DNA of 64,000 nucleotides from Paulownia fortunei. Taxonomy: Eukaryota > Streptophyta > Magnoliopsida > Lamiales > Paulowniaceae. The first letter of the stretch is position 1; each line of letters starts with the position of its first letter. Below, in pieces: positions 36,513-47,332 of this stretch. The notes under the pieces were generated by a model. The model did no database searches. It was not told the origin of the DNA and saw only the letters and a list, made by a program, of their open reading frames with translations. The position numbers and the translations under genes are program-made. The stretch lies in contig CM033109.1 of NCBI GenBank assembly GCA_019321725.1, forward strand, positions 5,115,993 to 5,179,992, read 5' to 3'.

Positions 36513-37797
36513 GTGAAAATTATATTTCAGTCCTACACTAGGTCATGTGTGATTTTAGTCCCAATATTTTTGAGTTAATACATGGCATTCCATATTTTCA
36601 AAAAATGTGACATTTTAGTTCCACCATTAAATTTTTAACGAAAAAAGCTACTAATTGTTTGTCAAATCTGCCTCTTTTTTTTCCTTTTCTTTTCTTTTTC
36701 TCTTTTTCTTTTCTTTTTTCCCTATTTCATTAAAGCAACATGAATAACTGTTAGATTAAACCTCAATCATGTTAATTCTGATCTTGAGCACAAAATGTAA
36801 TTTAGAAGGATAAGCCAAAATTTATGAAAAAATTTAGAGAGAAAAAATAGTATTTATTTTATTTATGTAAGAATTTAAAAATGAATAAAATAAATACAAA
36901 TCGCTTATATAAATTTCAACAAAAAAATTTAATTTTAAATTTAAATTTCATTTAATATTATGTAAATTTTAATTTTTTTAATACAATATATTTAAATCTT
37001 TTGTGTAATTTTCATCATGATTATTTTAATATTAATTTAAAGATGTTATTACATTTTAATATAAACTGCCTAATGATGCTCTTTTTAAAAAATTTAAAAT
37101 TTTCAAAATTAAAAAAGCTTTGAACTTACATTTTCAATAAATAACCATTGTTATATTTAGAGAATTAAATTTTTTTGAACAAAATTTGTGAATTGGGTTC
37201 TAAATATAAGAATTGAGCTCAAATATTACATATATAACATATTTTAGATTCTTTTAAAATTGAAAAATTACAAATACACATACTACAAATGAATGTATTA
37301 TTTACGTCTCTAAAGTATTAAATAACTAACGATGTATGATTATTTTCAAGATTTATTTTTAATTTTCTTTGTGACTTTTAATCAATCAATATGTTATTCC
37401 TATGTAGGTATTTGTCCATTTTTATTTTAAAAATTGATCTTTTATTTTTGTTATATATATATATATTTATGTTATATTTATTTCTATCTCTAGTAATGAT
37501 AAATACATCTTTTATTTTTAAATCTGAATATTTATTTAAATTTAATGGCGTTCCTTTCCAATTACCAAAATTTTTCATTCAACATTCAAAATTACCACGA
37601 CCGGAATGTAGTCTATCGCTTCTTCATTCAACTCCATCAAAATAAGGGAAAAGGTTTGGAAATAAATAAGTATAAGAAAAGGCAAAGAAAAACAAATATA
37701 TGAAAATGGAGGACAAAGAAAAAATATGATGAACTCAAAAATATTGAAATGAAATTCACATATAACCTAAGTTGCGGGATCAAAATGCAATTTTCCC
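36513..37797. mobile_element. Non-autonomous TIR element, GGGAAAAT family, copy 1
   Basis: The left end reads GTGAAAATTATATTTCAGTC and the reverse complement of the right end reads GGGAAAATTGCATTTTGATC. The similarity continues for some 65 bp, including CAATATTTTTGAGTT in both arms, so long imperfect terminal inverted repeats are clear. The roughly 1.16 kb interior is AT-rich without a transposase. I found no convincing target duplication and leave the superfamily open; Mutator-like is possible given the TIR length. The element at 46619 has related ends. Confidence 0.6.
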
Positions 37798-38663
37798 TCG
37801 GATCCTGATACTTAAATTCAAGATTATGAAGACCTAAGTGTGAAAGAGAGGAAGTAAGATTTAATGTCCAATTAATGCGATGGATTTTGAATTGTAGTGA
37901 GAGAAATAGAAATTATATTTAGAAAAATAAACAAAAAGTTGTAGTATAATTTGGTAGATTCAAACAATGCAATAACTTAATATAATTATTTTCCTTTTTT
38001 CTGATAATAAATGGTAATTTTATCAATCAAAGGAGAAAATCATGTCTGAAATTAAGAAAAAAACAATGTACTTGCTGGTGCAATTCTGAGGGACTTTGTG
38101 TTATTATTTTTTACAGTTTCCCACCTAATTATAATTAAATATCATACTTGTGCTGACAAAAAGAAAAGGAAAAATAAAAATAAACAGAAATATATAGAAA
38201 AAGTGTTTTTTCCAAACTTAAATATTTTTTAAAATTGACAAATTTCCGAGATAGGCATATTCCCAAAAAGGGAAAAGAAGAAATGAACTGTGGGGTTACA
38301 ATTAATGATAGTTTTTAATTCCAAATTAAACGGCAAGGGATTCGGCAACGTTGTTTAATTACATTGCTAAACAAAAGGTTATCAGATTTTCTGTGTTTCC
38401 AACTTAAAAACAGTAATTTAATTAGAATATGGACACTTGGTTCAGTTGTAGACTTTATCTGGGATTCAGTCTGAATCTTCTATTCCAGATAAACATAAAT
38501 ATAATCCAAAGAGTATGTATTTTCTTCAGATTACAACCTTCAAAAAAATAGTGTCTCTTTACGCCATTGTTCTTCAATCAGAACCCTCTTCAATAATTTC
38601 TTTCTTGATCATTGAAAAAAAATAATTTTTTATTTTTTTTTTGAGTTTATTGCATGCGAAGGA
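37798..38663 (+). other. Intergenic/upstream region of the unknown gene
   Basis: AT-rich sequence with no recognised motif. It presumably contains the promoter of the two-exon gene starting at 38664. A GC-richer stretch with CATTGTTCTTCAATCAG just upstream may be the 5' UTR. Confidence 0.4.
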
Positions 38664-38887
38664 ATGGGAAAGAGAGAAGGATATCAAGGCCCAGTTAACC
38701 ATCGAGCAGTTCGTGGGAAGAGAGGATGGCAATGCGTGCAGAATTCCAGAAAACAATTTTCTCAGTGTAAGTTGATCTTCTTACTATCTGTTTTCCCTTC
38801 TTTTTTTTGGTATTGTTCCGAGTCCAACGTTTCGACGTTGAGTGGATGCTGCTTTATCTTTTTGTCTTCAATGTTTTCAGACATTAT

Positions 38888-38925
<38 letters not shown>

Positions 38926-39668
38926 CGAGCGTGTAGAAGATCACCAGCAGGGCAAAAGTTCACATAGCGATCCTCTATACATTTGCTTAGGCCTTTTTTT
39001 CAAGTTAATTAAAGAAAAATCAATGATCAAGAACATGCAAAAACACGTTTCTTGATCACCGGAGCCTTTATTCTAATTTGTAGGGTTTAGGGTATAAGAA
39101 TTAATGGAAAAGTGTGTGTGTGCTTGTGTGTAAAGAAAGTCGTCTCTTTTCATGCAGAAGTACATAATTATTTTCGAATTAATTATCTACCTCTTGGCTT
39201 TTAATTTCACTTTACTTATTTCCATCAGGGGTTTGGATGCCTGCTGTACCATCATGGGAGAAGGAATTCTGCTACAAAATCGGCTCGTTTACTTGGGAAA
39301 ACTTCTTGGAAGCCAAAAAGAAGACACGGTTCGCAGAAAAGATCATCGACTGGAATGATTCAGCGGCTGAGGCGGCATTTCACAATGCCAAGAACCTGTT
39401 TTTTGCCAGGATTAATGGCCTGTCAACTGCCGATTATTCCCTGCCGGGCCCTGATTTGTATATTGATGAGATTGATTGGGATGATCATGAACTGAATCCC
39501 GAGGTCTTGCATGAAATATTGGAATTGGCCAGAGTTGAAAGTGATGGTGATGAAGAAGATCACTACCGTATTCCAGTTCAGGATATGAAGCCTACAGGAT
39601 GGGAAGACGATGTTGAAGTATATTTTTCGAGTGGCAAAGTCTTGACAGGCCTCATAGTGGGGTCATGA
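38664..39668 (+). CDS. Plant protein of unknown function, 180 aa, two exons
   Basis: Exon 1 (38664-38766) ends CAG T|GTAAGT and exon 2 (39229-39668) begins after TCCATCAG. Phase 1 joins them cleanly, making SQWVWMPAVPSWEKEF across the junction, and the frame then runs to a TGA. The N-terminus is short and basic (MGKREGYQGPVNHRAVRG). The middle carries Trp-rich blocks (PSWEKEFCYKIG, FTWENFLEAKK, KIIDWNDSA), AAFHNAKNLFFARINGL and the acidic PDLYIDEIDWDD, with an acidic C-terminus. There is no signal peptide, membrane segment or catalytic motif. I have an impression that similar KIIDWNDSA...AKN.F...INGLP proteins exist in other plants as uncharacterised proteins, but no function is known to me. 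The cross-intron phase and composition argue for a real gene. Confidence 0.75.
38889..38925. repeat. Compound (GT)n(GA)n microsatellite
   Basis: About nine GT units run into about nine GA units inside the single intron of the 180-aa gene. Near 38921-38930 the run decays into GCGAGC. Confidence 0.85.
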
Positions 39669-40590
39669 GTGAAACAACTGAAGAAGAAATCTGTTTTGGT
39701 GGTGTTTTAATAGTCTTGTATTGTACTATTTCATGGGTGATTTTGAGTATGAGCTCACAACTTATAGGTCCATGACACCAAGTGTTTGCACATCCATTGA
39801 GATCTTATCAGAAAACTGTAAAATGTAATGTCTGGTTATTGATTCTTGTATGGATTTGACCTTCATTTGATTCATTTACAGTGAGAAGATAGATCAGATT
39901 CGGCCAAGCACTTAAAAGATGTGAGTTCATCTTAAAATTGTACTACATAACTAACTACTGCTCAGCACTAGACCAATGCCTATCTATGGTACGGGTCAAA
40001 TGTATGCTACTTCCGGTGCTGTGCGTACCAGATATGTCGATAAAAGATGAATGCTGCACCCGATGTATTCCACCAGATGTAGCATCTAGGAGACCACATA
40101 ATACAAACATAGTTCTTAGTTCAGATGTCGATGAAATGCAACAATGCTAAATATGGGTTTCAGTTGTTATGGAGCTAAAACATGTCTTCAGTCTTCAGTC
40201 GATATTTCTAGTTATGATGATTAGATATTATTTTTAAACTTATAATGTAATTGATTTGGGTTCGGCCAGTCGAAGTTAGAATTTCCTGAAAAGAGGTACA
40301 CTGTTTAGGCTGCACTCCAAAATCAAAATGTATGGACCTTAGCTTGTGCCAGATAAAATGTTCTTTTATGTGGAGAAGCAACACCAGCCTTTTGTAATGT
40401 GTAAACCTATCAGGACAATGGACAAGGTCTGGAAATTTTATGTGGCTAATGGCAATGGGCTTCCCCAAAATCTGTGGGCTTTTCTTGTGGGCATAAGATT
40501 TTCAGTGCAACTCTTAGAGGGTTGGAACACCCTCTAAGTTATATGAAGAAATAATAAATTGGGATAGTCAACAAAAATATTCTAGCCTTA
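39669..40590 (+). other. 3' flank of the unknown gene
   Basis: Moderate GC for the first 200 bases, consistent with a 3' UTR, then unassigned DNA. Short ORFs (for example 39938-40150 and 40346-40537) have no recognisable domains. Confidence 0.4.
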
Positions 40591-40876
40591 GAGGTGTTTG
40601 GATGAAATTATAAATTTTTTAAATTATTTTATAAGTTATTTAAGAGTTTATAAATTATTAAAAAATATTTGTTAATTTTTTTAAAAAAAGTTTATAAGAT
40701 CCAAAAAAAATGTTATTTGAGAGTTTATAAACTCTTTAAAAAAAAGTGCATCTATCAAACTTATTTTCAAAATATGTCTTATTTTAACAAAAAAAATAAT
40801 TTTGATAATTTTAATTACAAAATTATTATTACTAATATTTTAAAAGTTCTATTATGTTATTTTATCCAAACACTTC
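40591..40876. mobile_element. Short MITE with GAGGTGTTTGGAT ends
   Basis: The left end GAGGTGTTTGGATGAAAT and the reverse complement of the right end GAAGTGTTTGGATAAAAT differ at two positions. The 286-bp interior is AT-rich and repeats TTATAA/TTTATAAG words. This is the typical form of a plant MITE. No clear target duplication, so the exact termini may extend further. Confidence 0.55.
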
Positions 40877-41868
40877 AACAATTTATTTTTAAAATAAGAT
40901 CTAATATTTTATAAATTTTAAAAATATTTTATAAGATGTAAGAATTTATAAAATCTTTTCAATAAATTTAGACAAATAAACTAGTGGGTTTTTTAAATAA
41001 AAAAAATAAAAGATCTCATCTCCATTCTATTTCGAATTTTCTATTAAAAGTCATATTGCATCTCTTATTGTAATAATAACATTACATGTAATTCAACACC
41101 CACCCTCAAATTGAAGAATTCCAATTTTGTTCTTTGTAATGAGCTCTTTTGTGGGGTCAAAAACTAATACAAACACTCTTGGTATCTACCATTATAATTA
41201 GGTAGGTTCAAATTTAAATTAGTTCATAATCCTTTCTGTTTAGAACGAATTTTTATTATTAAATACAGGTTAGGGACGGATTTTAAAATAGGTAGGTTCA
41301 AATTCAAATTGGTTCATAATTCATTATATTTGAGACGAAATTTTATTGTTAAATACAGATTTTAAAGTAAGTAGGTTCAAATTAAAATTGATTCATGAAT
41401 CATTCTTTATGGGACGAATTTTGACTGTTAAATACGAATCAATGGTGTGTTTTAAAATTAAATTTTAAAACGTGTCCCACTTCAAATTTAACCCATTTAA
41501 TTTTTTTAATTTTTTAAATTTATTTATTATATATATTTATGTTATATTTTTTAGAAAATTTTAGTATATTATTTTTAAAATATATATATATATTTATATT
41601 TTTAAAATAATAAAAATAGACCTAATAAATTTAAAATAAATTCAAATTTAAAATTTTAAAATTCTTAAAAATATCAGAATTTAATTAAACTCACACCCAA
41701 TGCATCCTTTTACCGATCTATCTATTCATATCTTCTTTATCTTACATGAACGGAGGAAGTGATACCCCTCCTATGCTGGAAAAAAGAAAGAAAAGGAAAG
41801 CAAATAATTTAAGATATTTAAATTAGTATATATGAGTGGGACCACAACAGTAAGGTGACGCAACGGAT
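40877..41868. other. AT-rich intergenic DNA containing a triplicated block
   Basis: AT-rich and non-coding. Its main structure is the three-copy repeat at 41201-41457; the remainder is low-complexity. Confidence 0.5.
41201..41457. repeat. Three imperfect tandem copies, ~80-90 bp unit
   Basis: GGTAGGTTCAAAT occurs at 41201, GGTAGGTTCAAAT at 41291 and AGTAGGTTCAAAT at 41370. Each is followed by TTCAT.AAT, then GACGAA.TTTT and TTAAATACA-type words before the next copy. Spacing is 90 and 79 bp. The copies have drifted, so the amplification is not recent. Confidence 0.75.
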
Positions 41869-41903
41869 GACGTGTGGCATCTCACGTGACAATTGACGTG
41901 TGG
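41869..41903. promoter_or_regulatory. Cluster of ACGT elements (ABRE/G-box-like)
   Basis: GACGTGTGG at 41869-41877, CACGTG at 41883-41888 and GACGTGTGG at 41895-41903 lie within 35 bp, in a GC-richer island (41860-42110) surrounded by AT-rich DNA. Clustered ACGT cores are known binding sites for plant bZIP factors. No gene I can recognise starts within 1 kb, so this may be a promoter remnant. A further GACGTGTGG lies at 42917-42925. Confidence 0.4.
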
Positions 41904-42739
41904 TGGACCTGGTGTTACGCGGAGAATGGTGCGGCTCGAGGGCAGGGAGGGGCAAAATTGGGAAGTGGGGGGAATTCGAATTGGCAATGAGCTGTCACAA
42001 CGGGGATGTGGACACGCGTCGATCATTGAATATGGTGGCGACCACCTACTTGGACAGGGTCACGCCGACACCAGCAGCAGAGCAGCAGGCTCCACGCCCA
42101 ATGCAAAATGCAATTTCCAGTTTTTTTATTTTTTATTTTTTTTTCTCCTGTCTTCCAAAATTTCGGATTCAACTTGACGAAACAAGAAATCTTAAAATAA
42201 GAGTTCAAATAAATAAATTTTGTATATCTTGCAACATTATTTAAAAATAATAATTAAGAATTAATTATAATATAATATTATTATTAATTTAATTAAAAGA
42301 ATAATTTTAAAAATTATTGTTTAAGAAAAAAAATGATAATTTAAAACCGTAAAAATATTAGACAAGTAAAATAAAAAATTTAAGTAATATTCATGCTACA
42401 GTCTATTTCTAGTGCATTATTTATTGTATATTTGAATGATTGATAAATATTATATATTATAAAAAAAATTAAAATATTTAATTATTTATTAAAATATGTA
42501 TTTCAATTTCTTTTTAAATATCATTTAATCATCTTCAATTTATCAACAAAACACTCACCAAAATTTTGAATAGTTGATGCTCCCATTAATTAAAATTTAT
42601 TTGTATATTGTCATACTGACATGGGATTTATCAAATATAATACCCCATGTCATTGATTTTCACAATTTTATATTATTGAATTATCATCATCGTCTTTATT
42701 ATAATAAAATATTCGTTAAGGGCTAAATGCATTGAATTA

Positions 42740-42766
42740 CATATATATATATATATATATATATAT
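42740..42766. repeat. (AT)n microsatellite
   Basis: About 13 AT dinucleotides in AT-rich intergenic DNA. Confidence 0.85.
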
Positions 42767-43489
42767 TCTAAAAGTTGATGATGTTGGTGGAAAACATAAA
42801 ACTAGATATTTATAGTATTAATTCTATTCTTAGAAATAAAATTAAAAATTAAAAAATGTAGTAAATGTAAATATTGGTGAATGAATTTGACCCACATGTG
42901 ATGTAGAGGTGAGAGCGACGTGTGGTACCCCATGCCATAAAACATATGTATTTAAATAACAACAAATCCAACGAAGAAGTTTGGGCTTCAAAATTTACAC
43001 TTTTGGTCGGAAAGGCTGTTGGAAATTCAACCACAAAATCCTTTCTTTTTCTTTCTAGAAACAGAGAGAGAGACACACACACACACACATTTTTATGTGT
43101 TAATTGATAATCTTTTTTTTTTTCTGTAAGAATTGAAAAATTAAAAATTAGTAATGAAAACAAAAAAAAAAAAAAAAGGAGTGTCCACATATATTATTTA
43201 GTATGCAGAATTTTAATTTTAGTTCAAGAAAAGTGAGTGTGCAAATAATTGAACCACAATTCAAGAAAATTAGGTGGAAAGAGATCCTCCACAAAAAAAC
43301 AGGCATTTAATCTTTTGGGTGCTCATCTTTTAGCAGAACAACGGTTCTTGGAATCTGCTGCTTTAAATTGGTTATAAATAACATTCATAGCCTAACTGTT
43401 CGCTTAATGATTTTTACAAATTTTGGACACATTAATAGACTTTATGTAGATCTGACGTAGTTTATTTTTTGTTTTGTTTTTTTCTTTTT

Positions 43490-43516
43490 GGGTGGGTGGG
43501 GGGAGGGGGTTGGGGG
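43490..43516 (+). other. G-run cluster, potential G-quadruplex
   Basis: The plus strand has four or more runs of at least three G separated by one or two bases (GGGTGGGTGGGGGGAGGGGG and onward), directly after a T-rich tract. This fits the canonical quadruplex pattern. No gene is close enough to assign a role. Confidence 0.6.
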
Positions 43517-46500
43517 CTCACATTCATAAATACATTCATTAACTTAATTTTAAATTTTTTTTTCTCACAGCATAGTAATGGGTACCGTTTGCGCTATGCC
43601 TGTTTCGATCTATAAACGAGTTAAGAGGACTCCCAATATTCTATTTTTTTATATTTGAATGAATTTTAATTACAAGTGAACCTTACATATAGGTTCCTAA
43701 AACATAAATAAAAATAAAAATAATTATAAATACTAGATAAATTTAAAATAAGAACAATAAATGAATATGTTAGTCATACCTCTTATATAAATGTAGACAT
43801 AAATATAAAATATATTTAAATTATAAATATTTTTAAAAAAATGAAAAATGCTTGCTGAATTGCATTATCTTTTTTACCTAGGTTTTGAAGTTTATAATAA
43901 TGTTTCTTTAGTTAAAAAAAAATATGTTTTACTTTTTTGAATAACAAAACTTGTCTTCCTCCTTGGTCGAGGTTAGGGTTAGGATTCTAAATCGACAAGT
44001 ATAAGAAGAAGTGAGGTTTGTGTTAGCCTTAAGTCTTTAAAAGAGTTGGTAAGAGGATCTCAAGTTTGGAATAGGTGCTCGATGTCAATTATAGTCCATT
44101 GTCATTCATATTGTTACCATATGAAAATGTACCATATATGGAAATGACGAAAATAATAAGAGAATGATGGAGACAATCATCATTCAAGATTTTTCATTTG
44201 CACGTAAAAAGATTAGTATTTTAGTAACCCGTCATTTCTAAATTCATAATTTTACATGAATTATAATTATTATTATGATTAATGTAGAAACTTTGTACCA
44301 ATGGCCCATAAATACTGAGCTAAACAAACTGCCTATCTCATGCATATTTTGGAGAGGGTGGTTTCATTGCTTCAAATTGTGAATCTCCCCTCCCCATTAA
44401 AAATAAATATATAAATATAAATAAATAAAGGGGCACCACACAAGGTCTTATGTCAAGAAAAGTAGGTTTTTCTTGACACAATTTGCAATGAACTATGGTT
44501 TAAATTTCCATCATAATGCAACGAGAAAAACATGCAATTACCAAATGATTATAGAAATCTTTGCAGGATCTCATGGGGCCCCGGCGGCTCACAAATCAAA
44601 TTCTCAAATTAAAGTCATTACAAAGTAGGCCCTCCTTTAAAAGATGGCTTCAGGTCACCAATAAATAAATAATAATAAATTGAAAAATTGAAAAAATTAA
44701 AAATATGGATACCACTACAATTCGATTAATTTTAGTTGCATTTGGATATAAAGAAGAATTTAAATTTTTTTATTTTATTCTATTAATGTTCATATTCATT
44801 TATGAATAATATAAAGTTGGTTAGCCATATAGAGATTCTCAAATTAACTTGAACCTTCAAAGGATTTCAAATTAATAATTATAATAATTCATCAAAAGAT
44901 ATCTCAAGAGTTGTAAATGAGAATTCAAAATTCTTAGTAAGAAAAACAACACAAAGAATTGCAAAAATATATATATTATTATTATAAATGTAAAAGAAAA
45001 TTAAGTTTAAGTCCAATCTAAACATACACTTCTTTCCATCCAGCAACAAGCAATCATTTTGAGTTGACAAAGAACTCATATATTAGAGTTATAAAAATAG
45101 CAATTTTTTCATATATTTTTTTTACATTTTCAACCCTATATGTGATAATTGAAAATCATTAAAAACATAATTCTTTAAAAAAAAATATTTTTTTTTTGTG
45201 GATGGTAATAATATCGTAATTGCCTATTTTATTATAATAATATCTAAAACCCACACATAAATGATTATAATATACCGAGATAAGCGCGTTGGGAGCCACC
45301 AAGAATTATACTATTGAAATGTCTCTATTTGAAAGATTTGGTAAAATTGCATCCATTGGATGTGTATGCAAATGTCTACGGTTACAGTCTCCAATCCAAG
45401 CCTATAAATACATTGTGATTTGGGAGTTTTGATAACGACTTTTCTTGATAATGACAATTGAATGGTTTAAAAATGGGTTTTTTAGTAGTAATAAATTGGT
45501 GGTCAAGGTCAAGAATCCACTTGATCAGACCCACTTAGGACATCAACTTTGCAAACGTTAGCATCTCAATTCTTGATTATGTATGACTGATAGTGAAATA
45601 TGTTCATGCTTTTCATTGTCTTAGTCCAGGACAATTTTATTTTTTTAATTTAATTTTATTGCCTCTTGCTGTGTTTTCGTCTTTATCTTTTCTTCTTCTT
45701 TTATTTTTTATTTTTCCGGCTTTTGTAAAGTTGTTCTGTCAAAATAGTCGATAATAATTTAATAAAAAATTTTATAAAAATTTTAAAATTTATTTTTAAG
45801 TACTTGTTTATTTATTGAAAGATTGAAATAGGAGTCGGTTCGATAAAAAGTGAAGAATAGCGATTTAACTCTTAAAAAAATTTAATGCTCTCGATGCAAC
45901 TTAAACATATATATGTATTTGTGGGTTCAATATATTGTAATATTTTATTATTAATATTTTTTTTTCTTGTAACGGTATATGGACTTTTTTCTAGCGTGTA
46001 TACGTCTTGCTTTTGAAATTGATGTTCTTGTTGTTTGATTTTTTTTATTTTATTTTTCAATCTATTTTTTCTATAGGTGGTCTTTATTTCTAGATTTAGC
46101 ATATTAATTAGGTTTATTACTTAGGATAAATAACATAAATTAGTACATAACCCATTAAAGCAATTCCATATGTCTTTTCCCTAAATATCTGTATGATAAG
46201 GATACTTGAAAATTCAAGTCCCAAACAGTGATCCTCTGACTAGACTTATTCAGTAAGGTGGAATCCTAAACCTAAAGTGCACTACATATACATACACGTT
46301 CTCAGACCATTGTTTGACAATTTTGAGAATCTTTATTTGCTGATGCTTCTTTTGTCTGTCTTTTATTCCCTGTTTGGATATTGTTTATCCATTGTTGAGT
46401 ATGCTCTCTTTTTTTCCCAATTTAATCTTTTTAGGGAGGACTAATCTTTATACCTTTTTCTTCCATGCCGAACCCCCCTTGACAGCAAGAAACTTTCCCA

Positions 46501-46618
46501 TATAAAGAAGCCATTAGTTGCGTAATATTTACTTAATTTGTTTTCTTGATTAATAAACATATTTGTATATATATCAACCTTGTACCATTTTATTCATCTA
46601 GTTGCATAATTATGCATA

Positions 46619-47332
46619 GGGAAAATGCATTTTTAATCGTGGGTTATTTACAATTTTCATCATTTATCTATTATTTATAATTTTAGTTCACTGTCTATTG
46701 ATTCAGTGACAATTTCAATCTAATTTAATTAGATCTTAAAAAATAAGCAGGAAATTAGAGAATTTGTGAGGGTAAACTGACGTAAAAACCAATTTCAAGC
46801 AATTTATCCCTAAAGTTCTCAAATTTTTTGACTGATTTTATCCAATTTATCCCCAAAAAAATCTTTTAAGCCCATTATAGGGAAGGAGGGTGTTTGAGAT
46901 GAGGTTGTGGCGTCGGGCGCTGTAGGGAGGCAGACGGCTCCCAAACAATGCCGACCGTCGACACCCTTTCTCAGTTGGTCCCGATTAAAAATTTTTAACC
47001 TGATTCTTTTTTGCAGCACGCGCTGAACGCACTGTCTGTCATGCTTCTCCCGACTTTTAGAATCGACTAACCCATGTGCAAGTGTCGTTCACATGGACCT
47101 GGGATCGCGGTCGGAAGCGCGGACATAATACGTCGTTTCAATCCCTAAAAATTTTGAAATTTCAATCAATTCTCGGCTAATATTTGACTTTTTATGGCCA
47201 ATTTTTTAAATTTGGATCAAATGGAATTGAAATTGCAGCTAAGTCAAAAATATTGTGGACTAAAATTGCAAAACTGAACAATAAAGGATGAAATTGTAGT
47301 CTAACTTACTATGCTATAAACGCCCTTTTGCC
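46619..47332. mobile_element. TIR element, GGGAAAAT family, copy 2, with GC-rich interior
   Basis: The left end is GGGAAAATGCATTTTTAATC and the reverse complement of the right end is GGCAAAAGGGCGTTTATAGC. The inverted similarity extends about 80 bp through ACAATTTTCATC/ACAATTTCATC and AATTTTAGTTCAC/AATTTTAGTCCAC. The outer motif matches the right arm of the element ending at 37797. The interior 46870-47140 is strikingly GC-rich compared with its surroundings. The only ORF of note is 66 codons on the minus strand and matches nothing I know. Acquisition of host sequence is possible but not shown. No clear target duplication. Confidence 0.55.

Larger units (their letters stand above)
41904..46618. 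other. Intergenic DNA, no gene recognised
   Basis: The first 200 bp continue the GC-rich island with open frames on both strands but no domain. After that the sequence is AT-rich with TA, CA and GA runs. A TATA-like CTATAAATAC sits at about 45401 without a recognisable gene behind it. Confidence 0.5.

Noticed and set aside
41893..42244. Overlapping 94- and 114-codon plus-strand ORFs in the GC-rich island
   Set aside because: Both run into poly-T encoded Phe stretches, have no domain and overlap in different frames. More likely promoter-type DNA than coding.
45401..45412. TATA-like CTATAAATAC as a promoter
   Set aside because: No recognisable coding sequence or leader follows, and such words are common by chance in AT-rich DNA.
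46819..47019. 66-codon minus-strand ORF in the GC-rich core of the TIR element
   Set aside because: No recognisable domain. Open frames of this length are expected in GC-rich DNA, so it is treated as part of the element.
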